Assembly (NCBI GenBank): GCA_963682175.1
Contig: OY821777.1
Coordinates: 19,984,001-20,048,000, forward strand
DNA: 64,000 nucleotides
Direction of reading: 5' to 3'
Origin: Triglochin maritima
Taxonomy: Eukaryota > Streptophyta > Magnoliopsida > Alismatales > Juncaginaceae
Shown here: piece by piece, positions 10,493 to 20,265 of the stretch
Layout: every line of letters begins with the position of its first letter
How positions within the stretch are numbered: the first letter of the stretch is position 1
The notes under the pieces: generated by a model
Seen by the model: the letters and a program-made list of their open reading frames with translations, nothing else
The model's database searches: none
What the model was told of the DNA's origin: nothing
Translations under genes and position numbers: made by a program

Positions 10493-13477
10493 TCAAGGAA
10501 CATCAAATGAGAACATCAAGTCATGAGGACCAGAGACTTGCCGAGATGGGCAAACTTCACCGGTATTCTGAGGTGTCATGAGGGGTGAAAGGTCAAAGTT
10601 GAAAGGCTCGAACCCCTCATGATATTGGTCGGCTGTAGGCAACATGAAAGAGTGAAGATGTGTTGCCTCACTAGGGTTTAGTTGCTCATCGAACAAAACC
10701 CTCCAACCAATAGGCGGGTGCATCGAAATGAGTTCCTCAAGCTCATTCGATGGATGCAGCAGACCTGCATCACTAAAAATGGGGCTTCTCCCTAAGTCAT
10801 CCAACAAGGACCTCCCACCATCATTTATATCATCAAGCATAAGCTCGGTCAAAGGTGGGTCCTTGTTGGAGTCAATATGAAGCTCAAATGGCTTAATGGC
10901 CATGGGACATGAGGTAGAGACATCTTCTGGTATAGGCATATGATGAGGTATCTCACTCTCACTAGTACTCTCAACTGACTCATGCAACGAACACTCCCTT
11001 TGTACATTCATGTTTGAGGCCAGCTCACTCTGTTGCATTGCAAAGACAGGCAATGAGTCTTCGCTGAGCCCACAAACATTCTCAACGGGTTGCATTGGTG
11101 TTAGGGGTGTTTGTTGATTTTGGGGTGCTTTCTCTAATTGGCAGATGAGATTTAGATTTAAAGGTTCATCCATGGGTTCCTGTTGCTTACCAGAGTTGAA
11201 CACATGAAACTCGGCACTCATGTTACCGAATGAGAGCTTCATGAGACCATTTCTACAATTAATCAAGGCATTGGAGGTTGCCAGAAATGGTCTACCCAAA
11301 ATCAAAGGTATTTGAGAGTGGGTGTTCGCAATAGGATTGGTATCGAGGTCAACAAAATCGACTGGAAATATAAAATCTCCAACTTTGATAAGTACATCCT
11401 CGATAATCCCCATGGGAATAGGAATGGATCTATCCGCCAATTGAAGGGTGATCTTAGTTGGTTTCAATTCTCCCAAGTTCAACTATTTATAAACAGAGAA
11501 TGGGAGGAGGTTGACCGATGATCCTAAATCAAGCAAAACATTGCTCATTCTAGTGTCCCCTATCGTACATTGAATAGTAGGACACCCAGGGTCATTGTAT
11601 TTTGTGTAGGTCGGATTGGACAAAAGTGAGCTGATATTTGGAGCCAAGAATGCTTTCTTAGGAACATTGGTCTTCCTCTTGGTTGTGCAGAGATCCTTCA
11701 ACACTTTGGCATATTGAGGTATTTGTTGGATGACATCCAACAAGGGGATGTTAACCTTTACTTGCTTAAACACCTCTAATATCTTGTCCATGTTGTCACT
11801 CTGCTTTTTGGTTAACCTACTTGGATAGGGAGCTTTTGGCAGGCAGGTTTTCTACGGTGCCTGAGAAGGAAGCCTTGGTGTATTACCCTCACCCTCAACC
11901 TCTTCTTCACCACCATTCCCATTGAGGGGCTGCATAGATGGTGGTGGGTGTGGCAAGGAAATGTGATTGTCAACATGTTTTCCATTTCTTAAGGTAACAA
12001 TGACATTGACATGGTGAACAGGTTCCTCCACATGGTTCACTTGCCTCCCCCGAGGTACCACATTCTCATTTTGCATGTGTTATTGCTGGTACACACGGGG
12101 GTTAGCCTCAGGCTGGCTAGGAAAAGACCCTCTCTCTCTTTCATGTACAGACTGAGCCAATTGGCCCATCTGAAGCTCTAGAGATTTGATGGTCTGCTGA
12201 TTTGAAGTGAGAACTTGACTCGTGGTTGACATAAAATTTTTCATTGAGTTTTCAAGTCCACGAGTCAAGGTCTCAAGCGAATTGAGTCGGGTTTCCATAT
12301 TGTTGGAATTTGGGAAACCCGATTGATTGGTGGTTTGCCCTTGGGGTGGCTGATAGGATTGTGCATGCATGGGAGGTTGGTGTGATTGGTAAGGTGGTCT
12401 AGAGGGGTTTGAAGGACCACCCTGGGCATTAGTTTGGTTCCATGAAAAATTGGGGTGGTTCCTCCATCCAGGATTATAAGATGATGAGTATGGGTCATTC
12501 CTAGCTCTGTCATAGATGGCGTTGACACGCTCCATCTCAGGAGGAATGAACACACACTCGCTTTCTTCATGACCTATCCTACCACATGAATGACAGAGAA
12601 CTGGACTAGATGTGGACATGTGAGGTGCACCCTGTTGGTTTTGGAGCTCAATCGAATCCATACGGCGCATTAAGGCCGCCATGCGCGCCTCGGTGGCCGT
12701 AGTGGTATCGACAACAAATGTGACACCCGATCTAGTCGAGTTTGCATTCGCGATCCTTGCTCCTATACTAGATGATGCAGGTGGCTCCCTCACACTCTCC
12801 CATTGCATGGTTTTCTCAGCGAGGTCTTCCAGGAAATCCCATGCCTCCCTTTCATCCTTTCCCAAGAACTCTCATTGACACATGGACTCAAGGAGCGTTC
12901 TTGACGGGATGTGAAGACCTTCGTAAACAATCTGACAAAGGTGCCACAACTCGATGCCATGGTGAGGGCATGAGGATAGTAGCTCCTTGAACCTCTCTAA
13001 GTATGCATGGAATGGTTCGGTCTCATGTTGATAGCACGAATTTATTTCGTTCCTCAATTTTTGAGTCTGATGATTTGGGAAGTACTTCTTGAGGAATGCA
13101 GATTGAAACTCGTCCCAAGTCTTAAAGGCATTCGCCTGGTTGCTGTACAACCACTTCTTGACATCATCCTTTAGTGCAAAAGGAACGAGCCTAAGATGGA
13201 TGGAGTTTGTGCTAAGTTGTTGCAGCTTGAACATAGCACATACCTCCTCAAATTCCCTGAGAAAGATATAGGGGTCACCCTTCCCAGTGAAGCGAGGGAG
13301 CATTGAAATAAACTGAGGCTTAACCTCAAAATGGTTCCCATTAGCCTCTGGTAATACGATGCATGAGGGTAGAGCTGTACGGCTCGGGTAGCATCGATCA
13401 CGTAGAGGTATGAGAACGACAATAAGACGCTCAGGTGGGTCCAGCAACTGCTCCTCCTCGCGGAAATTAGCAGCCAT
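10493..13477 (-). pseudogene. AthG-1 gag-protease frame with unusual C-terminal extension
   Basis: From the ATG at 13477 (MAANFREEEQLL) to the stop at 10493 there is one frame of about 995 codons with no frameshift. It holds four in-frame stops, at 12872, 12080, 11852 and 11483. The order is an Athila-type gag core (DPYIFLREFEEVCAMFKLQQ, KYFPNHQTQKLRNEIN, SCPHHGIELWHLCQIVYEGL) and one CCHC zinc knuckle (CHSCGRIGHEESEC). A retropepsin-like region with VLLDLGSSVNLLPF and LILGRPFLATSNALINCRNG comes next. About 230 residues of unfamiliar acidic sequence end in FSFDVP. RT does not follow. I chose MAANF over an upstream ATG at 13663 because conservation between copies weakens upstream. Confidence 0.9.
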
Positions 13478-14485
13478 TGAACCTGAACTATGTGCGACAC
13501 GAGAAGAGGAAGGTGTCGAGAAATCGATGACCGAAGCCGGATTGACAATGCTCCTCGTCAAACGACCACTCTCGTCTCGTGTCCACGAAAGCATGCACAA
13601 AGGTGCACACACCAAATTTTTTTTTGACAAAGAATGTACGTAGAGGAGAAGACGGGGGGACACAGGAGAGAAAGAATGACTCAGGTGAGAAAGGAAGAAG
13701 TCCTTATGCTACGACGGATGGGTACAGGTAGGAGCACACAAGCAAACAAGACTCAAGTAATCCTAAGGTCGCTATAAGTCCTTACAGCTAGACGACGCCT
13801 AACTGCGAGGTCACACGACCTCAAAACGCCTCACCTCCCTACAACGAGGACCACAAAGCCCAGCACGTGAGTCAAGATCCGGAGATCTCGTCTCTCCTAC
13901 TATCGACAAAGTGGGCAACGCCGATCAGGTTATGACGGTCGGGACCGGATCACTCTCCTAATGCGTCCGAATTCCTTAAGGCTAATGTCTACTTAATTTT
14001 AGAAATTAGGCTCTTGATTAGTGTGGTTTTTGGGGCGAAGGAAAGGGTGATGCAATCCTCCACCTTATCTTTTACGGGACAACCCCTCCTTAGTAGCGTT
14101 TTGGAGTCTTAATCTAACAATCAACTCTCCAAACAAAACACTCAACTCACACTTGTTGCAATGGACTTCCTACTAACTAATGCACATTCATACGAAATGC
14201 ATGAATGAGAGTAGAAGGTGCGTACCTCACGCCAGCTCTCAGCAACAGAAAATAAAGCTACGATAAAAGACAATCTAAATGCCTAACTCACATACATGAT
14301 GCATGAGCTAAACAAAAAGAACGCCTAATCATTTGCTTTGAGTTTTATGGTCCAAGTTGCTTAAGGGAAGTTGATTATTAATCTGGGAACAATCTAAGAG
14401 TTAGAACATGCAAAATTGAGTCCCAGATTACTAGATCAATTATGGCAACACGGCAAAGAAATAAGAAGGCAAAAGCAGCACACCA

Positions 14486-14524
14486 GACCGCCAATTGGCG
14501 GTCTCAGGCCGCTGATTGGCGGTC
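14486..14524. repeat. Pair of P1 palindromes, 21-bp phase, in AthG-1 leader
   Basis: Unit 1 is the perfect GACCGCCAATTGGCGGTC (14486-14503). Unit 2 is GGCCGCTGATTGGCGGTC (14507-14524), with a 3-bp gap. In the RNA each unit could fold as a stem of up to 7 bp with an AAUU loop, or pair between two RNAs. Confidence 0.88.
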
Positions 14525-14658
14525 CAAGCTGCCCAGCGTCCCTCCAAATTTTTCCCGATGCCTCTCCTTTCGACTCCAAGTCTCCTGAAACAAAGAAAAA
14601 CTACAAAACAAAAATTAAATCAACTCGAATCGTCCAAACAAGAGTCTGGACTGACACC

Positions 14659-14676
14659 TCCCCGGCAACGGCGCCA
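14659..14676 (-). promoter_or_regulatory. AthG-1 primer binding site (tRNA-Asp)
   Basis: On the minus strand the sequence is TGGCGCCGTTGCCGGGGA, complementary to the 3' end of plant tRNA-Asp and the known PBS of Athila elements. It starts 6 nt after the LTR end. Confidence 0.9.
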
Positions 14677-14682
14677 AAAACT

Positions 14683-16074
14683 TGTTGAATGTTTTATCTA
14701 AACCGCAAGTGCACGGCCGCGATGAAGCGGTGACAAGTACGGGTCGTCCTCAGGGAGGTGAGCAGCCTCTTGTTTATAAGAAATCTAGTGGCAAAAATAG
14801 GGGGAGAAAGATGTTTATACTACTCTACTCTATACTACGCTAAGAAGTAGGAAATGCGAAAGGAAGAACCAAACAATGAAATAATAACTTAACTAAGAAC
14901 AAAGGAAGAATGCTGGAATACAGAAATGGGAAAACCCCTAAGGGGTGGAGTGAGTGCACACATGCAAAGAGGTGGGTGTAGAATACATTCTTTAAGCACA
15001 TGAAGGTGGTGTTTATCAAGCATAGGAAGTGTCTAAATGTTATGGCAAAACCAATCAATCTATTCACCAACTTAGTTGATTAACATTTACATATGCAAGT
15101 TGTTTATTTCAGAACCTAAACAAGCATGAGAGGTGTCTAATCATTTTGGAAAAACTCATCAAGTTATAAATTCTATCCTAAACAAGCAAGCATACATTCA
15201 TGTTTTATCAACACATCAAAAATAAAGCATTCATCCCATTCTCTAATGCATGTTTGTACATCTACTCCACCCCCCAAAGAGGATGAAACTACTCACTAAA
15301 CATTACACTAATTATTAAACTAAGCAAAGAAAGCATATTAAAACTAAGCTAGAAATAAAAGACGATTAAACTAAAACATGCAAAGACAATAAAAGAAGCA
15401 TAAACAAACAATGAAAGAAATACAAAACTTTATTGATAAAATGACTCACATTTCAAGTAGCATCCTCCTACTTTAGTGTGTGCTTCAAGGCCTCACTTCT
15501 AGTAGGAAGAATAGCCACTTAAAATATGGAGTGATTACAATGGAAGGTGAAGAGTTCTATTTATAGCCATGGAAAAAGGCAAACCGGGACAATCCCCATC
15601 AATGTGGGACTAAACAGATACCACAAATAGCCTAAACATCCTCTAATACATGTGTTGGAGAAATTTTAGCGGATTTGGGCCAAAATGGACCGCCAATTGG
15701 TGGTCTAAAAAGTCCGGATCCATCTGGAATTTGTGCTGGGCTTTGCTTAGTGTATTTGGTGGTCTTGGATGCATCTACTTCGTTTATTTGAGCTCCGACC
15801 CGAATAGAATTGCCAAAATACTCCCCATGATGGTGTGGAGTTTTCTGTTTTGCTCTTAGGTCCTTCTGTCTTGCGTTCAGGTCCTTCTCCCTTGCATCTT
15901 GGTCCCCAGATCTCACAGTTCAGTCCTTTTTCCCAGCTTTTGAGTCCCTTTATGCTTCATCTGTTCAAACCTATTTATTCCTGAAAACTAAACATAAAAC
16001 TCGTAACATAGCATTGTTTAGGTGAAAGATAATGGATATAAGATACAAATACAAGCATGAAATGATGTCAATCA
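14683..16074 (-). repeat. AthG-1 5' LTR
   Basis: This 1392-bp LTR matches 7545-8935 with few differences, implying a fairly recent insertion relative to the LINE. It carries the same TATA box and U5 motif. The P1 copy at 15688-15705 reads GACCGCCAATTGGTGGTC. Confidence 0.92.
15688..15705. repeat. P1 palindrome in AthG-1 5' LTR
   Basis: GACCGCCAATTGGTGGTC, one C-to-T type change from the perfect palindrome, at the same U3 position as in the 3' LTR. Confidence 0.85.
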
Positions 16075-16079
16075 ATCCT

Positions 16080-17256
16080 CCATAGCCTCTTCAAAAGGAA
16101 TATTCTCTCCTTGTTCTAGAAGACACAATATCTTTTGCTCGCTTGTAACCTCCTTTGATCTCATCTTCTCCACATGGTTAGATGTCGCAACTTCTTCTTC
16201 TTTGCACCTCCCATCATGTTCATGTTCGACTTGAGCATGCATGACATGGTTTGTGACTCCCTCGTTACTTACAAACAAGGCCATTCCTCCTTCGCAAGCA
16301 CTCTCCTCCACGACAACGAGGTTGGATTTTTCTTCCACCCTTTTCTTTGACCAACAGTCGCTTGCATAGTGTCCATGCTTCCCACAATTGAAGCACTCGA
16401 TCTCCTTCTTCGATCCACGATCACCACGGCCACGGCTGGAGCTCTCCTCCACCTTCTTTTGCGACCAACACTCTTTCGCAAAATGGCCACACTTCTCACA
16501 CTTAAAGCACCCGACCTCCTCCTTCTTTGGACGACCTCCATAGTCACGACCGCTTCCACTATCTACGTTGCGAGGTTTCTCCTCCTTAAGCAACATCTTC
16601 ACTTGCAACGCCTCCTCCAAGACATCTTGTCTCTTATTCTTCTTTCTTTGCTCGTGTGCCTCCAATGAGCTCGCTTGGTCGTCGACGTTCATCTTCTCGA
16701 GGTCCTTTGATTCCTCAATAGCACACAGAACATTTTCAAAGTCTTCGGTGAGAGAATGCATCACCTTCTCCACCACTCTTCCTTCAGTCAATGCCTCCCC
16801 ATTTCTCTTCAATTTGTTCGCCACCATGCGAACCCTCGTCACAAAATCGGCAACTCCTTCCGATTCCTTCATTTTCAACGCCTCGAACTCACCTCGAAGC
16901 ATTTGGAGGCGCACATGCCTCACTTGATCAGCACCCTTGTAGCTCTACTCAAGGGTGTCCCACGCCTCCTTCGACGTCTTTGCTTCAGCGATGTTCTCAA
17001 AACCACTCTCATCCACCGCTTGGAAGAGAAGGAAGAGAGCACTCTTGTCTTTGGCTCTTCTCTCCTTTTGTGTTTTGATTTGTGTGATGGTTGCCACCCC
17101 TGTCACGGTCTCCTCCTCGAAGCCGCTCTCCACAAGATCCCAAGCATCATGCGCACCGAGCAGGGTACGCATCTGGATACTCCAATTGTCGTAGTTTCCC
17201 TTCGAAAGGCGAGGCAACGATACATGACCAAACGAGGTCATCCCTGAGCTCCCCAT
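16080..17256 (-). pseudogene. Copia-A gag, joined directly to the RT start
   Basis: The frame begins at the ATG at 17256 (MGSSGMTSFGHV...LSKGNYDNWSIQMR), a Copia gag opening. A single TAG near 16945 interrupts it; the same frame then continues. Two CCHC knuckles are present, CFKCEKCGHFAKEC and CFNCGKHGHYASDC. After a charged tail the frame reads IPFEEAMED at the AthG-1 boundary, and the other side resumes KWRAAMDEEM, a continuous Copia RT N-terminus. Protease and integrase were therefore already lost before AthG-1 arrived. Gag packages element RNA in virus-like particles. Confidence 0.92.
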
Positions 17257-17261
17257 CAGAC

Positions 17262-17276
17262 GAGGCTCTGATACCA
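17262..17276 (-). promoter_or_regulatory. Copia-A primer binding site (tRNA-iMet)
   Basis: On the minus strand TGGTATCAGAGCCTC follows the LTR after 2 nt. TGGTATCAGAGC is the standard plant Copia PBS, complementary to initiator tRNA-Met. Confidence 0.93.
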
Positions 17277-17278
17277 GA

Positions 17279-17887
17279 TGTTAAATGCGGGAGAAAGACG
17301 GGGAGCAGCACACCAAGCCACCCCAGAAAACACGCTTCCACCAGACACACCTGGACCGCCAACCAGAGGTCCCAAACCGCTAATTGGCGGTTCAGAAGTT
17401 GCGCTGGGTGGGCTGCTTCGGCTTGCCTTGTTCTCCATGCTGAGGGCCTTCTATTGCCATCACTAGATCCATACTTTGATCTACGCAATTGGTGGACATA
17501 AATGAAAGAAGAAAACAAACTACTTAACACTCACAAGCAAAACGAGATTTGCATCAATCACTCATCTTTTCTTTATTCTTTCTCACTTGACTCGATTTGT
17601 TTTTGGCTTGTATTACAAATAGACAACTCTTGTGCTTATATAGGCACTTACAAAGACTCTTCAACTTACCTTATAACACAAACATAACATAAACTATATA
17701 AAGATGATCATTCAAGATCATTACAACCTCTACTTAAATTGCATCATAAAATATGACGAAAATCATAGAAAAAATGAAGAGTCTCTTGTCTCTTCCTTTC
17801 CTACAACCTTTTGCATTCCTTCGTGTTGAGTCATCAACTCCTAGATGACTCACCCTCCATAGGTAATGTGACAAGTGACTAGGATGT
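17279..17887 (-). repeat. Copia-A 5' LTR, first part (rest at 25340-25367)
   Basis: It matches the 3' LTR at 5742-6378 until AthG-2 interrupts it after GATGT (17883-17887). The last 28 bp lie beyond AthG-2. Together the parts make 637 bp, the same as the other LTR. Confidence 0.92.
17354..17392. repeat. Pair of P1 palindromes, 21-bp phase, in Copia-A 5' LTR
   Basis: Unit 1 is GACCGCCAACCAGAGGTC (17354-17371) and unit 2 is AACCGCTAATTGGCGGTT (17375-17392). Unit 2 keeps full pairing with outer A-T pairs in place of G-C and a G-T wobble next to the loop. Confidence 0.85.
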
Positions 17888-19271
17888 TGTTGAACGTTTT
17901 AATTAAACCGCCAGTGCACGGCCGCGTTGAAGCGGTGGCAAATACGGGTCGTCCTCAGGGAGGTGAGCAGCCTCACGTTTGCACAAAATCAAGTGGCGAA
18001 AAAATGAAGAAGAGGGTTGATTATGCTACTCTACGCTACACTACACTACACTACGAAGTATGAAATGCGAAAGAAAGAAACAAACGATTAACTAAAACTT
18101 AACTAAGAACGAAAGACGAGTGCTGGTATTCAGAAATGAAAAACCCCTAAGGATTGGAGTGACTGCACACATGCAAAGAGGTGAGTTTTGAACACATTCT
18201 TTAAGCACAAATGAAGGTGGTGTTATCATGCATAGGAAGTGTCTAAATGTTATGGCAAAACCTATCAATCTATTCACCAACCTAGTTGATTAACATTTAC
18301 ATATGCAAGTTGTTTATTTCAGAACCTAAGCAAGCATGAGAGGTGTCTAATCATTTTGGCAAAACTCATCAAGTTATAAATTCTATCCTAAACAAGCAAG
18401 CATACATTCATGTTTTATCAACACATTGTAAATAAAGCCTTCATTCCATTCTCTAATGCATGTATGAACATCTACTCCACCCTCCCAAGGGGATGGAACT
18501 ACTCACTACACATTATACTAATTATTAAACTAAGAAAGGAAAGCATATTAACTAACTACTAAAACTAATGAAATGAAATTAAACAAAGTAAAACAAGCAA
18601 AATGAAACTAATAACATAACAAAGAAACTTTTATTAACAAATTACTCACATTTGAAGTAGCATCCTCCTACTTTAGTGTGTGCTTCAAGGCCTCACTTCT
18701 AGTAGGAAGAATACTCATTCAAAATATGGAGTGATTACATTAAAAGGTGAAGAGTTCTATTTATAGCCATAGAAAAAGGCACTCCGGGACAATCCCCCGA
18801 TGTGGGACTAAACAGATACAAAAAATAGCCTAAACATCCTCTAATACATGTGCTCGAGAAATTACGGCGGATTCAGAGTGATCTGGAACGCCAATTGGCG
18901 GTCCATAAACTTTGGATCGGGTTGGAATTTGTTGTGGGCTTTTCTTGCTAGTATTGTTTGTCTTTGATGCGGTTACTTGATTGTTGGAGCTCCGACCCGA
19001 ATAGAATTTGCAAAATACTCCCCATGATGGTGTGAAGTTTTCTGTTTTGCTCTTTGGTCCTTTGGTCTTATGTTCATGTCCTTCTCCCTTTCATCTTAGT
19101 CCCTACATCTCACAATTTAGTCCTTTTTCCCAACTTTTGGGTCCTTTTATGCTTCATCTCTTCAATCCTATTTATTTATGAAATTCAAACATAAAACTCG
19201 TAACATAGCATTGTTTAGGTGAAAGATAATGGATATAAGATGCAAATATGAGCATGAAATGATGTCAATCA
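17888..19271 (-). repeat. AthG-2 3' LTR
   Basis: This 1384-bp LTR has TGTTGAACG...CAATCA ends and the same TATA and U5 landmarks as AthG-1. A P1 copy at 18886-18903 reads GAACGCCAATTGGCGGTC. Confidence 0.9.
18886..18903. repeat. P1 palindrome in AthG-2 3' LTR
   Basis: GAACGCCAATTGGCGGTC, one substitution from the perfect palindrome. The matching site in the AthG-2 5' LTR (near 24960) has been deleted. Confidence 0.82.
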
Positions 19272-19348
19272 GATGTCACCTAGGATTAAGTTCAATCCTC
19301 AATAACATGCTTCGACTTGGAAAGCATAATAATATAATTTGGGGAGTT
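19272..19348. repeat. 77-bp duplicate of the right flank, trapped inside AthG-2
   Basis: Bases 19272-19348 repeat 25335-25411 with only about three C/T differences. The segment includes the target GATGT, the last 28 bp of the Copia-A LTR, the ACATG duplication and the first LINE bases. Element sequence then resumes at 19349, equivalent to 9595 in AthG-1. It marks an illegitimate recombination junction. Confidence 0.9.
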
Positions 19349-20265
19349 ACTTTCCCGAGTGATAGGCGTCGTGCGAGAAGAGAGAACACCATTTATTTAT
19401 TTATCTACATGGGAACCAAAACTCCTACACTTAAGTTTCACAAAAAGAGATTAAGGGCCATTGACTACGACAAACTTCCTTATACCAACAGACACGAATT
19501 ATTTGACTCACAAGGTTCTGGGTGGACTTCTTTAAATGTTTGAGTACTGAAACCCTATGATTACACGCCCCCCGAGGGAAAACGGGGGTGCATCCTAACG
19601 ACTCTATAAGACCTAAAGCTAGTAAACTAGATATCCTAATGCATCAAGTTCAAGACAATTTTGGGATCTTTCTTTTTAGTTTGCCTCTCAACGGTTTTGC
19701 ACATGCTAAACACACGCAAAACCTACAAAAACACTTTCTTTTGCAAACACATGAAGATTTTGAAAGAAATGTGAAAACTTTAAAGCACTAGGCAAGTAAA
19801 AGAAGACAAGTCACCCAAGGATCATGGCAAGCAGATATATCGATATTAAATGCGGCACACTAACATGACCCTAACAATGCACACAAAAGAAAACAAAAAA
19901 AACAAAAGAAAAGACTTGACTACGTACACACGTAAAGCACCCCCCACACCTACTTCATGCATTGTCCTCAATGAATGTGAACAAGATACTACATGGATTT
20001 ATGCATGAAAAATGAAAGATCTCACCAACATAAAGCGCAAAAGGAAGTTCGTGGTTATGTTGATGGACACAAACCCGAATTCCCTCAAAACTTGTGAGAT
20101 ACTGAAGAAGGGAGATAAATAGGTGAAGAAATGGGGCCCAAGTACACAAGGGTTGGGGCCTACAACAATCATTGCTCGCTCAAGGAGTCTTTTATTACTC
20201 GTGCTTTTTTTTTGTTTTTTTAAGATGATATATACAGCAACAACGATATTCTCATAATCATTTGG
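19349..20265 (-). other. AthG-2 3' non-coding region, truncated
   Basis: It is homologous to AthG-1 9595-10492. The internal polypurine-like tract is kept at about 19939-19953, but the terminal tract next to the LTR has been lost in the rearrangement. No gene is seen. Confidence 0.75.

Larger units (their letters stand above)
13478..14682 (-). other. AthG-1 5' leader
   Basis: This is the untranslated leader between the 5' LTR and the likely gag start. It holds the tRNA-Asp primer binding site at 14659-14676 and, about 155-190 nt further into the leader, two P1 palindromes at 14486-14524. The remainder has only short frames. AthG-2 lacks about 480 bp of it (equivalent to roughly 13767-14246), and the AthG-3 leader stops at nearly the same place as that deletion. 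Confidence 0.8.
7545..16074 (-). mobile_element. AthG-1: complete Athila-type gag-protease element without RT or integrase
   Basis: This 8530-bp element has 5-bp duplications ATCCT at 7540-7544 and 16075-16079. Its LTRs are 1391 and 1392 bp with TG...CA ends (TGTTGAAC...CAATCA in window sense). A tRNA-Asp primer binding site adjoins the right LTR and a polypurine tract adjoins the left, so it is transcribed on the minus strand. One reading frame of about 995 codons encodes gag and a retropepsin-like domain. No RT, RNase H or integrase motif was found in any frame of its interior. It is the cleanest example of the family here and inserted into Copia-A coding DNA. Confidence 0.93.

Noticed and set aside
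14840..15070. Repeated minus-strand frame beginning MVNRLIGFAITF, present in several LTRs
   Set aside because: It lies inside the LTR with many frameshift variants between copies and no codon-level conservation; it follows from LTR repetition.
16568..17247. Plus-strand frames of 119 and 163 codons
   Set aside because: They are antisense shadows of the Copia-A gag frame and match no family.
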